From JAVKDP01 sp040222185 (GTDB lineage Bacteria > Bacteroidota > Rhodothermia > Balneolales > Balneolaceae): 33,029 nt of DNA. This document shows, piece after piece, positions 8,683 through 18,720 of the stretch; within the stretch, counting starts at the first letter, position 1, and each line of letters begins with the position of its first letter. The stretch lies in contig JAVKDP010000043.1 of the NCBI GenBank assembly GCA_040222185.1, positions 1 through 33,029 of the forward strand. Reading direction: 5' to 3'. Below the pieces are notes generated by a model. That model ran no database searches and had not been told where the DNA came from. It was given only the letters and a program-made list of their open reading frames with translations. The position numbers were made by a program, and so were the translations under genes.

Positions 8683-11600
8683 GTGCGTATTTTTTTAAAG
8701 CTTTTTTATTTAATCCCATTGGCTGTTCTTATTAGTGGAACTTTTAGTGGTCAGAATCTTTCTGCTCAGGATTCGGCAGATTCTTTAAAAGCTACAGCCA
8801 GGAATGATAGTGCTTTAACCGGGATTAAATTCTACCAACACTTCCCAAAATCCAGGGTAAGTAAGCTGCCTGGCCTCTCAAAAGGTATTTTATATGAAAT
8901 AAAACTACCATCCGATGAAGTTAAAGTAAGTTGGGACTCTCTTGGCAATTACCAGGTTTCAAGAACACTCTTTGGCAGGCAATTGCTTACGCCATCAGTT
9001 CTAAACTTTGACGAGTACGCCCTGTTAAAAAAGGATCAGCAAAAAGCTGATATTCAATCGATACTTGTGAGTGAAGGTAAAGCCCAACAAGAGGTAGGAA
9101 AAGGGTTATTAGATTTTAAAATTAGCGTTCCGGGTGGAGAAAACTCAGCATTCACAACCATTTTTGGGTCCAATGAAGTGAATCTTAGAGTGAATGGATC
9201 TGCAAATATGAATGTAGGTGCTTCAATTCAGAAGTTAGATGATGGTACTTTACCAGAAGATTTGAGGACAAGGGTTGATCCAACATTTAATCAGAATCTG
9301 CAGCTAAATATTCAAGGGACAATAGGTGATAAGCTTACCATTGCTACTGACTGGGATACAGAACGTCAATTTGATTTCGAAAATAGGCTTAGTATAGTTT
9401 ATGAAGGCTATGAGGATGAGATTATCAAGCGAATTGAAATGGGTAACGTTTCGATGCAAACTGGCAATTCGTTGGTAAGTGGTGGTAGCTCACTATTTGG
9501 GATTAAAGCAATTACAGAGCTCGGACCTTTAAAAGTCACATCAGTAGTATCTCAGCAAAAAGGGAAAAGCAATACTCAGAAAATATCCGGTGGTTCCCAG
9601 GAAGTAAGTATTGACTTGAATCCTGCTGATTATGAAGATGAGAGGCACTTTTTCCTGGATTTTTATAACAGGCAGGAATTTGAAGCAGCATTAGCAGACC
9701 CGCAGAATATACTTCAGCCATACCAGGTTTCTGAACTATATGTTTATGTTCGAAGAGCGGGACAAACTCCAAGCGATAAAGCAGAAAATTCTATTGCCTT
9801 ACTGGATTTAGGTGTTAATGAAAATACTGGTGGTTTTGGTCTGCCAGGCAACCAGTTTGATAGGTTTGATGAAGCAAACCTTGATACACTAAGAGCATCA
9901 GATAGTGGAGTTACAAACGAAGACTTTGGTGCTACTTCGCAGGAATACGTGGATGCTCCTTTCGAACTCTTAGAAGAAGGGGTAGACTATACTTTTAACC
10001 GGGCGCTCGGCTTTATTAGTATGAGAAGTTATATTAACTCTGGAGATGCTGTTGCTGTTTCATTTGTGTATACCCATCCAACAGAAGGTGTGGTTAATGT
10101 TGGTCTTTTGAATGCCAGCGGAGATAACAGGAATTACTTAAAACTCCTTAGGCCGGGAGGCTTAACTACCCAGGATAAAGCATGGGATCTAACCATGAGG
10201 AATATTTATTCCCTTGGTGTTTCAGGTATTACACCAGATGGCTTTGAATTGGAGATATCAGACACTCGTGGAAATATTCCTGAAATTAGTTTGCCCGGAA
10301 GATCTGAAACATTACTTCAGGATTTAGGGCTGGATAGATTGAACTCTGAAGGTGCCAAAATCCCGGATCAGCTTATCGATTTTACGGGGATAACATTAGA
10401 TGCAGGAACCGGTAGAGTTATTTTTCCATACCTGGAACCATTTGGAAGCAGGATTGTTGATATCCTGGATCAGGTGGGAGTTTCGGATTCAGTTAAAAGT
10501 TCATTTTCCTTTCCAGAGCTTTACGATTTAAAGCAAAGTGATGCCAGGGACAACTCAAAAAACAGGAATTATACGATTTCAGGAAAATCAAGCGGTGGGG
10601 TTTCTGGTACTTTCGTTTTAGGTTTTGGATTGGTTGAAGGTTCAGTAAAAGTATTAGCTAATAATGTTGAGCTGGTTGAAAACACTGATTACGAAGTAGA
10701 TTACTCGTTTGGAAGTTTGACTATTCTCAACGACAAGTACTTGGCATCAGGGCAGGAGATAGAGGTAGAATATGAAAGTAACCAGTTCAGCATTATAGGG
10801 CAGAAGAATTTTACAGGGATCAGGGCTGAATACACTGTTAGTGATAATATTAAGTTTGGTAGTACTTTTTTCCGGTTGAATGAACAGCCGCTATCAGATA
10901 AAATCAGAATTGGTAATGAACCTATTAACAACACCATTCTCGGGTTGGATGCCAAAGCTGACTTCGACACACCCTGGCTTACAAGATTTATTGACAGAAT
11001 CCCTCTTCTTCAAACAAAAACTCCATCCAACTTCAGTTTTAGTGGGGAATTTGCACAATTAAGGCCAGGAGTTGCTCAAACTAACGCTGTGCAGGAAGCA
11101 ATAGATAATGGAGAGTTATTCAGTGACGAGGAAAACGGGTTGGTTTTCATTGATGACTTTGAAGGAGCAGAGTATAGTATCAGCTTCACGAATCCGACTC
11201 GTTGGAATTTATCTTCAGCACCTTCTGCAATCCCTGGTTATGATCCGGATCAAAGTTATTTCCTTGATCCTGATGTAGCATCGCCACCCCAAACTTCAAC
11301 GGATAGGAAAGCCAGGGCTGATCTAAGATCTCAGTTTTCTTGGTATTCGTTACCAAGAGATCGTAGTACGGTTAGAGGAAATCCTCCCGCAACAGCAGAG
11401 TCAGAAATAATCCGACTACAGGATGTATTCCAGGGAAGAGAAACCAATACGGTTCAACAGGAATTTATTACGTCACTTGACGTCTATTATAACCCTGCAA
11501 ACAGGGGTCCTTATAATTACAATAGCTCTCTAAAAGAAATACTGGAAAACGAACCCGAAACCACCTGGGGTGGTATGACTGCTGTTATCCCATCCGGACA

Positions 11601-14600
11601 GGAAGATTTAGTTCAAAATAATATCGAATTTCTTGAGTTTTGGGTACAGGCAGTACTACCAAATGGCGAAAACCCAGCCGGGCTTGAGCCTGATTACGAA
11701 GGTAAGATTTATCTGGATTTAGGGATCATTTCGGAAGATGTTGTACCAAATGTGCGTTTAAATACCGAAGATGGATTAGCAACTACGCTTAACAACCTCA
11801 CAGAAGATGATCCTGAAAATAGTCCCAGATCGTACATTCCACCTTCACCACCGGTTCCGTTAGGTCAGTTTTCGAATAGTGACAGAGAGTTGGAAGATGT
11901 TGGTTTAGATGGAGCTCCCAACCCTGGTACAATTGGAGCAGAGAATCGTGATGAGGGAACTTTATTTGCGGACTTTATTGAAGCAATGAGATTAAGTTAT
12001 GGAGAAGATAGCGATGAGTTCCAGGCAATATTAAATGATCCATCAAACGATGATTATGTGTACTACAATCAAAATGGGCAGGAAGGCCTGAGTATTACAG
12101 AACGCTTTCATCGAATGCTGGGGTATCATGACGGTAACACCCCAGAAAGTGGACGTAGTGACAACAAGACTGCGATTACGCTAAAGCCTGATACTGAGGG
12201 TTTAGTAAGTTCATCCTCGGTGCAGCAGAGTAATTCGTACTTTCAATATGAGATAGACTTTAACCCTGCAGATATCGCAAACCTCCAAATTGGTTCTGAA
12301 GGTACTTATATAGTTGATAAGATTGAGCGAACTCCGGAATTCAGAACCTGGTATTTGATTCGTGTTCCTCTGGTAGATTTTAAGCGAAAGATTGGAGAAG
12401 CCGAAAGTTTCGAGAATATCTCTTATATGCGTATGTGGATGTCTGGATATAAAAAGCCGTTTACTTTACGATTTGCGACTTTTGAATTTGTTGGTAGCCA
12501 ATGGAGAAAAGTAACTGAAATTTCCGAAGCTCCTGCTTCTCAGGAAAATTTCAAAGTAGCGACTATAAATATTGAAGAGAATGCGAATCGTACTCCTTTC
12601 CCTTACCGGCAACCAGATGGCTCAATTCGTGCATTAAATAGAGGAGCCCAGGTTCAGTCTCTGGCTAATGAACAGTCGCTGGTGCTAAGTGTTGAAGATT
12701 TAGGCCCGGGTGAAATTCAGATGGTTAAAAGAGTATACCCAGGAAGTCTAAACCTTCTCAATTATTCCAATATGAGGATGTTTGTTCATGGTGAGGGATA
12801 CGAAAACCGGGAAGATGCAGAACTTGTTATCCGAGTTGGAACGGATCTTGAGAATAATTTCTATGAATATCGTCAACCTGTTTCTCCTTCTGAGGAAGGT
12901 ATACCCTTTGATTATGATCCAAGTGAAAGTGGAAGATTATCAGCGGAAGCCGAACGTATTTGGCTGTATGAAGAAAATAGTATGAATATTCTTATTTCGG
13001 CTTTTAACGTTCTCAAACAACTAAGAGATGAAGCTGGTGGAGATGAGGCCGTGCTATATGAGCTGGAAGGGTTACTCGGTGAAGATGCTATTCCTGGAAC
13101 AGTTCTGGCTATTAAAGGAAATCCTTCTTTAGATCGTGTTTCTGAAATAGGAATGGGAATAAAGAATCCGTACGACGCACTTGATCCGGCATCAAGCGGA
13201 GTCCCAAGTTTAAATGCTGAGTTTTGGTTAAACGAGTTGAGGGTATCTGGTTTTGATAATGAACAAGGATGGGCTGCTAATGCCAAAACTTCTGTTAAAT
13301 TCGCTGATTTTGCTACAGTAAATGCAAATCTTACTCGTAGAACAAATGGTTTTGGAGGGTTAAACTCCAGGCTAGGTGAACGTTCAGTCTCTGATCAAAC
13401 GGGTTATGGGATCACTTCTACTATAAATCTTCACAAGCTGGTTCCGGATAGATATGGTTGGAATTTTCCGGTTACAATTTCTACAAGAAGAAATGTACAA
13501 ACTCCGAAATATTTACCAGATCAGGGGGATATCAGGTTAAGTGATTTTATTGATGCTACGAACTCAAATACGAACCTGACTTCCCAGGAGCGCCAGGATA
13601 TTATTGATCAGAAGATTAGCAGTATCGAGACTCTTACAGACAATTTTTCTTTCAATATGTCTAACATTTCAAAGAAGAACTCGAAAAGTAAGCTTGCCCA
13701 ATACACGATAGATAATATGTCATTAAGCTATGTGTATAATGAAGGGTATTCAAAAAACCCTCAGCTACAGTTTCAAAATAAATGGGATTATAGAGCTTCT
13801 TTACAGTATAACCTGTCATTAAGACGAGTTAAACTTTTGAGGCCATTTAAATTTACAGAGAATATTCCTGTTGCTAAGGCTCTTTCAGGTTTACGGTTGG
13901 GGTATTTGCCTACATCTATCAGCACATCATCTTCTTTAACAAGGAGGTACGATGAATCTCGGAGAAGAAACCTGACCGATCCCACAGCATCTCAGGCGTT
14001 ACGGCAATCTCATGCTTTCACGCAGCAAAACACTTTTTCACTCAACTATAGTTTAACACCTTCGATCCCGATCACATTCAGAACTTCCACAAGTTTTGAC
14101 CTGGCCAGTGTTGGTATTAAAGATCGAAATGAAACCGGTATTGATAGCCTGGCTTTTGACGTAACGCCTACATTTGATGTCCTGAAAGGAATTGTCAGCG
14201 ACACACTTACCGCTCGTAGATCCTCATATTCGGAAACATATACTGCAAGCTGGCGACCTGACTTTAAGAAAATAGAGCAATTAAACTGGCTAACCTATTC
14301 ATCCTCTTATGGTGGTGGTTATCAATGGACAAATAGTCCCAGAGGTTCAAGCCTGGGTGCATCGGTATCCAATAGTTTTCAGCTTGATAATACCATTCGG
14401 ATAAATACTGATCGAATTTTTAAAAGCCTGGGATTCTTTAACAGGATAGTAGATGCAGATTCAAAAGAAACGAGGAGTAGGAAGGCAAACAGAGACACCC
14501 GGAAAAGGGAGGCCGAGACCGTTGCTGATAGTTTAAGGGAGCCAAGAGCTGCTCCCGATATTTTGAAGGATATCCAATACGGAGGAAGAAAGGTCTTTCT

Positions 14601-15951
14601 CTCTATCTTTAGTATGAAAGATTTGAGCTTTGGTTATAAAAGAACTAAGAGTGGAAGTCAGCCCGGGTATACGGGAGCCTCACAGATTTACTATGCATTT
14701 AATGATCCGGGATCAGAAAACTATTCGCCGCCCTTGGGGTATAGAATTGGTTTGAGAGATAGAATTCCAAAATCTCAGCTTATTGATAATGAGGGTAATA
14801 CAGTTGATATACAGCTTCCGGCTAACAATACTTTTACAGATAATATTACTGCAGGTACCAAGATTACACCATTTCAGTCATTGACTATTGACTTCGATTG
14901 GACTGCTGTTATTAGCAACAGAAGAACTGAGACCATAACGGTGAATCCATCTAGTGAAATTAGTTCCATAAACACAGAATCAGGCTCTATAACCACTTCA
15001 GCCTGGACATTTGGTGGGGGTTATGAGGATCTCTTTAAACGTCAATTACAAGCTGCTTACGATGATATTAGTGCAGGCAGTACAACTCTGCGTGACTCAA
15101 CTGGTAACGGGGATGGAAGAGCAGTATTAAACAGGAATACACTCCAGGATGACTTTAGAAGAGCTTATTTAGGAGGTGGTACAAATGGGATTGGTGACAA
15201 AGGCTTCCTGGCCTTTCCTAAGCCGGGCTGGAGAGTTCAATGGAGCAGGTTAGAGCAATACATTCCATTCCTGGGTAAGTTCATGAACAATGCAACATTA
15301 TCACACTCCTATAAAGGAACATATCGAGTAGATTGGAGCCTGAATACGTTAACGGGTGTTCAGCCTTCGCAAACTCTGGGTGATTTCAATGTAATTGATG
15401 AGAGAGGTGAATATGAACCAGGGTCAATAAGAGCAGAACGAAGATTTTCGCCTTTGGCAAAGCTTAACATTACATGGAAGTCAAACCTAAGAACTGATTT
15501 AGGTTACAACAGAAGTACTATTTCAACATTTTCCGTATCAAGTAAACGTGTTACAGAAACACTGACTCAAGGAGTAGATTTTTCAACTAATTATACCTTC
15601 CGAAACGTTAAGATATCGTTCCTGCCTAAAGTGAGAAATAATATCGAAATGGGCCTGAGAGGGAGTTATAAGAATGATGCTGAAGTAAGCTATAAATTAG
15701 ATACGGATCTGGATAATGCTTTGATCGAAGGTGTTAACTCTCAGTCGAATGTGGATGATGCTGAGATTGTAAGTGAAAGGATTACCGGGCAAAAAAGGGT
15801 TAATGCTACATTCACACTTGGATACCAGATATCCAGTTCTATAACATCCAATTTTGAGTACACCTATAGTCGGATTGAGTCAAATAATATCCCGACCCGG
15901 ACCAACCACGATATCAGATTCAATATCAGGATTGCAATTCGCTCGAGGTAG
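8683..15951 (+). CDS. sprA: Type IX secretion outer-membrane translocon SprA (Sov)
   Basis: A 2422-residue secreted protein with a signal peptide (residues 1 to about 29, ending LSAQ before DSAD). The size and the long run of alternating beta-strand segments with FSFNMSN, TYSYS and NTFSLNYSLTP-like stretches fit SprA/Sov, the very large outer-membrane barrel through which type IX cargo leaves the cell. Recognisable SprA-type stretches include NLQLNIQGTIGDKLTIATDWDTE near residue 210 (only partly quoted here), GLVFIDDFEGAEYSISF, LEFWVQAVLP and SYMRMWMSGYKKPFTLRFA. The end NHDIRFNIRIAIRSR resembles a closing barrel strand. The start is GTG at 8683. The last 26 bp overlap the convergent lnt. The gene is full length, with no frameshift seen. 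Confidence 0.93.
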   Translation: MRIFLKLFYLIPLAVLISGTFSGQNLSAQDSADSLKATARNDSALTGIKFYQHFPKSRVSKLPGLSKGILYEIKLPSDEVKVSWDSLGNYQVSRTLFGRQLLTPSVLNFDEYALLKKDQQKADIQSILVSEGKAQQEVGKGLLDFKISVPGGENSAFTTIFGSNEVNLRVNGSANMNVGASIQKLDDGTLPEDLRTRVDPTFNQNLQLNIQGTIGDKLTIATDWDTERQFDFENRLSIVYEGYEDEIIKRIEMGNVSMQTGNSLVSGGSSLFGIKAITELGPLKVTSVVSQQKGKSNTQKISGGSQEVSIDLNPADYEDERHFFLDFYNRQEFEAALADPQNILQPYQVSELYVYVRRAGQTPSDKAENSIALLDLGVNENTGGFGLPGNQFDRFDEANLDTLRASDSGVTNEDFGATSQEYVDAPFELLEEGVDYTFNRALGFISMRSYINSGDAVAVSFVYTHPTEGVVNVGLLNASGDNRNYLKLLRPGGLTTQDKAWDLTMRNIYSLGVSGITPDGFELEISDTRGNIPEISLPGRSETLLQDLGLDRLNSEGAKIPDQLIDFTGITLDAGTGRVIFPYLEPFGSRIVDILDQVGVSDSVKSSFSFPELYDLKQSDARDNSKNRNYTISGKSSGGVSGTFVLGFGLVEGSVKVLANNVELVENTDYEVDYSFGSLTILNDKYLASGQEIEVEYESNQFSIIGQKNFTGIRAEYTVSDNIKFGSTFFRLNEQPLSDKIRIGNEPINNTILGLDAKADFDTPWLTRFIDRIPLLQTKTPSNFSFSGEFAQLRPGVAQTNAVQEAIDNGELFSDEENGLVFIDDFEGAEYSISFTNPTRWNLSSAPSAIPGYDPDQSYFLDPDVASPPQTSTDRKARADLRSQFSWYSLPRDRSTVRGNPPATAESEIIRLQDVFQGRETNTVQQEFITSLDVYYNPANRGPYNYNSSLKEILENEPETTWGGMTAVIPSGQEDLVQNNIEFLEFWVQAVLPNGENPAGLEPDYEGKIYLDLGIISEDVVPNVRLNTEDGLATTLNNLTEDDPENSPRSYIPPSPPVPLGQFSNSDRELEDVGLDGAPNPGTIGAENRDEGTLFADFIEAMRLSYGEDSDEFQAILNDPSNDDYVYYNQNGQEGLSITERFHRMLGYHDGNTPESGRSDNKTAITLKPDTEGLVSSSSVQQSNSYFQYEIDFNPADIANLQIGSEGTYIVDKIERTPEFRTWYLIRVPLVDFKRKIGEAESFENISYMRMWMSGYKKPFTLRFATFEFVGSQWRKVTEISEAPASQENFKVATINIEENANRTPFPYRQPDGSIRALNRGAQVQSLANEQSLVLSVEDLGPGEIQMVKRVYPGSLNLLNYSNMRMFVHGEGYENREDAELVIRVGTDLENNFYEYRQPVSPSEEGIPFDYDPSESGRLSAEAERIWLYEENSMNILISAFNVLKQLRDEAGGDEAVLYELEGLLGEDAIPGTVLAIKGNPSLDRVSEIGMGIKNPYDALDPASSGVPSLNAEFWLNELRVSGFDNEQGWAANAKTSVKFADFATVNANLTRRTNGFGGLNSRLGERSVSDQTGYGITSTINLHKLVPDRYGWNFPVTISTRRNVQTPKYLPDQGDIRLSDFIDATNSNTNLTSQERQDIIDQKISSIETLTDNFSFNMSNISKKNSKSKLAQYTIDNMSLSYVYNEGYSKNPQLQFQNKWDYRASLQYNLSLRRVKLLRPFKFTENIPVAKALSGLRLGYLPTSISTSSSLTRRYDESRRRNLTDPTASQALRQSHAFTQQNTFSLNYSLTPSIPITFRTSTSFDLASVGIKDRNETGIDSLAFDVTPTFDVLKGIVSDTLTARRSSYSETYTASWRPDFKKIEQLNWLTYSSSYGGGYQWTNSPRGSSLGASVSNSFQLDNTIRINTDRIFKSLGFFNRIVDADSKETRSRKANRDTRKREAETVADSLREPRAAPDILKDIQYGGRKVFLSIFSMKDLSFGYKRTKSGSQPGYTGASQIYYAFNDPGSENYSPPLGYRIGLRDRIPKSQLIDNEGNTVDIQLPANNTFTDNITAGTKITPFQSLTIDFDWTAVISNRRTETITVNPSSEISSINTESGSITTSAWTFGGGYEDLFKRQLQAAYDDISAGSTTLRDSTGNGDGRAVLNRNTLQDDFRRAYLGGGTNGIGDKGFLAFPKPGWRVQWSRLEQYIPFLGKFMNNATLSHSYKGTYRVDWSLNTLTGVQPSQTLGDFNVIDERGEYEPGSIRAERRFSPLAKLNITWKSNLRTDLGYNRSTISTFSVSSKRVTETLTQGVDFSTNYTFRNVKISFLPKVRNNIEMGLRGSYKNDAEVSYKLDTDLDNALIEGVNSQSNVDDAEIVSERITGQKRVNATFTLGYQISSSITSNFEYTYSRIESNNIPTRTNHDIRFNIRIAIRSR

Positions 15952-17488
15952 AGAGGGGCTTAAAGCGCCTGTAGATATAGAATGAAATGCTTAGGATTAA
16001 GCAAAGGATAGAAAGCCAATCTCCGAATTTAGCATATAACGTTATGGAGTTCATTTTAGGAATTGAAGAGTAAAAGCCGGTTCTAACCCAATATTCTGTT
16101 TTTTGCTCAACTGTTCCGTCGGGCCTTATAATACCGGAAGTTCCATTGTTTGCACTACGAACAATCCATCGATCAAACTCAATAGCCCTTAGCTTTGCAT
16201 ATGCAAAATGTTGATAGTGACCACTTGAATTACCCCACCAACCATCGTTAGTAATTATAGTAATGAAGTCAGCTCCATTATTGACAAACTCACGAGTCCA
16301 GGAAGGATAAACAGAATCGTAACAAACCAACCCTGGAGTGATGAATGAGTCAGTATTTATCATATCAGGAGTAGAGCCTCTTCCATACTGAGCTAATTTT
16401 CCCCAATCGAACCAATCGAATACATCAATGGCATTTAAAAAATAAACGAAAGGCATTCGCTCAACAAACGGTACCAAATTAGCCTTATCGTACCTGGAAA
16501 GTGTTCCGTCTTGCTCAACAAAAAGCGTAGAATTAAAAACATTATAAGGATTTCCCTGTCTGTCGACTCGGTAAAGAATAGGAACATCTTCCTCATATGT
16601 AGTAAATAAACCACTTCCGACAATAAAATTGACTCCCCAAACTTTTGCTGAATCTGAGATTCGCGAAGAAGTTCGGGATTCCATTCTGATAGGCCTGTCG
16701 ATTGCATTCTCTGGCCAAACTATTAGTTGAGTATTCTCTAACCTGGTTCTTTCAGTAATAGAGAATAAGCTATCAAGAACTTCTACAGGTCCGCTCATAC
16801 CTCCATAATCCTCATACGAATCATGATTTGGCTGTATTACAGAAACTTGTATGGTTTCACTATTTACTGAAGCGGGATTATCTAATGCAAAATAGATCAG
16901 AGATGTTGAGGGTAGAATTAAGAATGCAGCGATTGTAGCTATTACAAGTCTATTTGTCTTGAGCTGGAATGCCTTATATGCCAATGCTGAAGTAAAAAGA
17001 ACCCAGAAAGTGATTCCAAGGTGCCCGGTTATAGAAATGTACTGGATCAAGCTTACCTGGTTCGACCACGCGTTTCCAATAGCTAACCAGGGCCACGCCA
17101 AATCCCAATTGTGGTGCAAATATTCATATGCTACCCATGCCGAGGCCTGTAGTAGTGCCACAAGGATCGGTGATTTATAGTTTTTAGCAAAGTAACGAGC
17201 CAGACAAAGTGGAATAGTCATTAATACACTATTAGCAAGAATAGCACCAATTCCCGCTCCTACACTAGCCATCATAAGCCAATAGGTAGTAAGGATATTC
17301 CATAATAAAATTCCGGCATATGTGTAATAAGCGGTTTCCTTATAACTACTGCTCTTCTCAGCAATGTGAAGTAGCAGAATAAAAGCCGGAAAGCTTAAAA
17401 AAGATAGGTTAACAGGAGGGAAGCTCAAACCAAGTAATAGCCCCGAAATTAATGAAACAGCCCACCTATTTTCAAAAAACTTATTCAT
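15926..17488 (-). CDS. lnt: Apolipoprotein N-acyltransferase
   Basis: A 520-residue inner-membrane enzyme that adds the third acyl chain to the N-terminal cysteine of lipoproteins. There are about six to seven N-terminal transmembrane helices (residues 10-200), then a nitrilase-like periplasmic domain and a final helix near 490-510. The catalytic triad is visible: Glu260 in WPENAI, Lys335 in DKANLVPF, and Cys389 in VCYDSVYP. NDGWWGNSSGHYQHF and RSANNGTSGIIRPDG are further family marks. The start ATG overlaps the stop of rsmI by 4 bp (ATGA). The 3' end overlaps sprA by 26 bp in antisense orientation. Confidence 0.95.
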   Translation of the reverse strand: MNKFFENRWAVSLISGLLLGLSFPPVNLSFLSFPAFILLLHIAEKSSSYKETAYYTYAGILLWNILTTYWLMMASVGAGIGAILANSVLMTIPLCLARYFAKNYKSPILVALLQASAWVAYEYLHHNWDLAWPWLAIGNAWSNQVSLIQYISITGHLGITFWVLFTSALAYKAFQLKTNRLVIATIAAFLILPSTSLIYFALDNPASVNSETIQVSVIQPNHDSYEDYGGMSGPVEVLDSLFSITERTRLENTQLIVWPENAIDRPIRMESRTSSRISDSAKVWGVNFIVGSGLFTTYEEDVPILYRVDRQGNPYNVFNSTLFVEQDGTLSRYDKANLVPFVERMPFVYFLNAIDVFDWFDWGKLAQYGRGSTPDMINTDSFITPGLVCYDSVYPSWTREFVNNGADFITIITNDGWWGNSSGHYQHFAYAKLRAIEFDRWIVRSANNGTSGIIRPDGTVEQKTEYWVRTGFYSSIPKMNSITLYAKFGDWLSILCLILSISFYIYRRFKPLSTSSELQS

Positions 17489-18168
17489 TCAGAATATCCT
17501 TTACCCGCTATTACAACAACAATTTCACCCTTAATAGAGTCTCGTGATTCAAATTCTTCCTTTAGTTGTGAAACCGGAGCTCTAACTATTTCTTCAAATG
17601 CTTTAGTAAGCTCTCTGGCTACGGCTGCAAGTCTTTCTTCTCCAAAATGAGTTACAATTTCACCTAATAATTTCACAAGGCGGTTGGGGCTCTCATATAT
17701 GATGATTGTGCGTTCTTCATCAGCAAGTTGTCCCAGTCGTTTTTGTCTTCCTTTTTTGTGAGGGAGAAAACCTTCGAATACATATCGATCACACGGTAGT
17801 CCGCTTGCTACTAATGCTGTAGTTGCAGCATCAGGGCCTGGTATTACACAAATGAGATGCCCTTCTTTTTGAGCAGCTCGTACAGCCAGGAAACCCGGGT
17901 CAGAAATCCCAGGCATTCCAGCGTCGCTTATCAGCGCTACATCCTGGTTTGCATTAAGGATATTTACAAGGTGGGCCACTTTTCGATGTTCGTTATGTAA
18001 ATGAAAAGAAAACGTAGGTTTATTGACTTGAAAATGTGATAACAGTTTTCCCGAGGTTCTGGTATCCTCGCATGCAATATATTCAACCGATTTGAGCACT
18101 TCAATTGCCCGTGGAGACATATCGCCAAGATTACCAATGGGTGTTGCTACAATATAGAAAGTGGACAA
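17485..18168 (-). CDS. rsmI: 16S rRNA (cytidine-1402-2'-O)-methyltransferase RsmI
   Basis: A 227-residue tetrapyrrole-methylase-fold enzyme that 2'-O-methylates C1402 of 16S rRNA in the decoding centre. Key stretches are FYIVATPIGNLGDMSPRAIEVL, CEDTRTSGKLL, FSFHLHNE, ALISDAGMPGISDPG, VIPGPDAATTALVASGLP and FEGFLPHKKGR, all diagnostic for RsmI. The C-terminal ELTKAFEEIVR and GEIVVVIAG segments are present. The start is a TTG, since no in-frame ATG gives the family N-terminus; the residues match from the second position on. It overlaps lnt by 4 bp and forms a two-gene unit with it. Confidence 0.95.
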   Translation of the reverse strand: MSTFYIVATPIGNLGDMSPRAIEVLKSVEYIACEDTRTSGKLLSHFQVNKPTFSFHLHNEHRKVAHLVNILNANQDVALISDAGMPGISDPGFLAVRAAQKEGHLICVIPGPDAATTALVASGLPCDRYVFEGFLPHKKGRQKRLGQLADEERTIIIYESPNRLVKLLGEIVTHFGEERLAAVARELTKAFEEIVRAPVSQLKEEFESRDSIKGEIVVVIAGKGYSE

Positions 18169-18238
18169 TGTGGCCTGTTTTAAAAGTTGAATTGAAATTC
18201 GAGATTCTTAAGTGGAAAAGAAAATAAATTATTTAACT

Positions 18239-18273
18239 AATTAAGAGCATTCATAGCTTTGAATGGTTTAATT
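18239..18273. promoter_or_regulatory. Nested dyad with TAnnTTTG between rsmI and the VOC gene
   Basis: In the 165-bp divergent region, CATTCA (18248-18253) pairs exactly with TGAATG (18260-18265), and outside these AATTAA (18239-18244) pairs with TTAATT (18268-18273). The centre reads TAGCTTTG (18254-18261), again matching TAnnTTTG on the plus strand, about 70 nt before the VOC start. The arrangement resembles the sprA upstream dyad, though the arm sequences differ. It may be a plus-strand promoter under operator control. Sequence is direct; function is inferred. Confidence 0.4.
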
Positions 18274-18333
18274 AAGAATTATAGGCTACTTTAGCCGGGC
18301 ATTTTACCAATAGAACACTCTTAATAGAATAGA

Positions 18334-18720
18334 ATGAAATTTAAACCAACCGGATTAAATCATATCACCATCAGAGTAAACAGAATTGATGCTTCAAAAG
18401 AATTTTATGGAGAAATCCTGGGGCTGGACCTTGTTAAGACTATGGGGCAAAGCATGGCAGTTTATAATATTGGTAATGGTGATACTTTAGTAATTGTTGA
18501 AGCTGAAACCAGTTACGATCCAACATCAAGAGACTTTAGGGTTGACCATTTTGGGTTTTATGTTGATTCACCGAAAGAAGTGGACGAACTAGCATCTTAT
18601 TTCAGAGATAAAGAAGTGACCATAATGAGTGGACCTGCAAATCGAAAGAAAGGTAGGTTCCTATTTGTTGCAGATCCTGATGGAAATATGATAGAATTCT
18701 TTTACGAAGAAAGAGCTTAG
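18334..18720 (+). CDS. VOC (glyoxalase/dioxygenase) family protein
   Basis: A 128-residue vicinal-oxygen-chelate domain with the two beta-alpha-beta-beta-beta modules expected. The first opens GLNHITIRVNRIDASKEFYGEILGL (partly quoted), giving His10. The second has VDHFGFYVDSPKEVDELASYF with a second His, and the C-terminal DPDGNMIEFFYEE supplies the glutamate metal ligand. It lies in the size range of single-domain lactoylglutathione lyase-like and fosfomycin-resistance-like proteins, but nothing here fixes the substrate. It is the only plus-strand gene upstream of the carbonic anhydrase, and their ends overlap by 4 bp, so they are convergent neighbours, not an operon. Confidence 0.85.
   Translation: MKFKPTGLNHITIRVNRIDASKEFYGEILGLDLVKTMGQSMAVYNIGNGDTLVIVEAETSYDPTSRDFRVDHFGFYVDSPKEVDELASYFRDKEVTIMSGPANRKKGRFLFVADPDGNMIEFFYEERA

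Noticed and set aside
12912..13286. Minus-strand 124-residue open frame inside sprA
   Set aside because: It is serine/proline-rich as expected from antisense of an acidic beta-rich gene, and it overlaps an unbroken sprA frame.
8683..15951. sprA as an adhesin or rhs-type toxin because of its size
   Set aside because: No repeat units, RHS YD repeats or toxin domain were visible; the signal peptide and barrel-like strands fit SprA.
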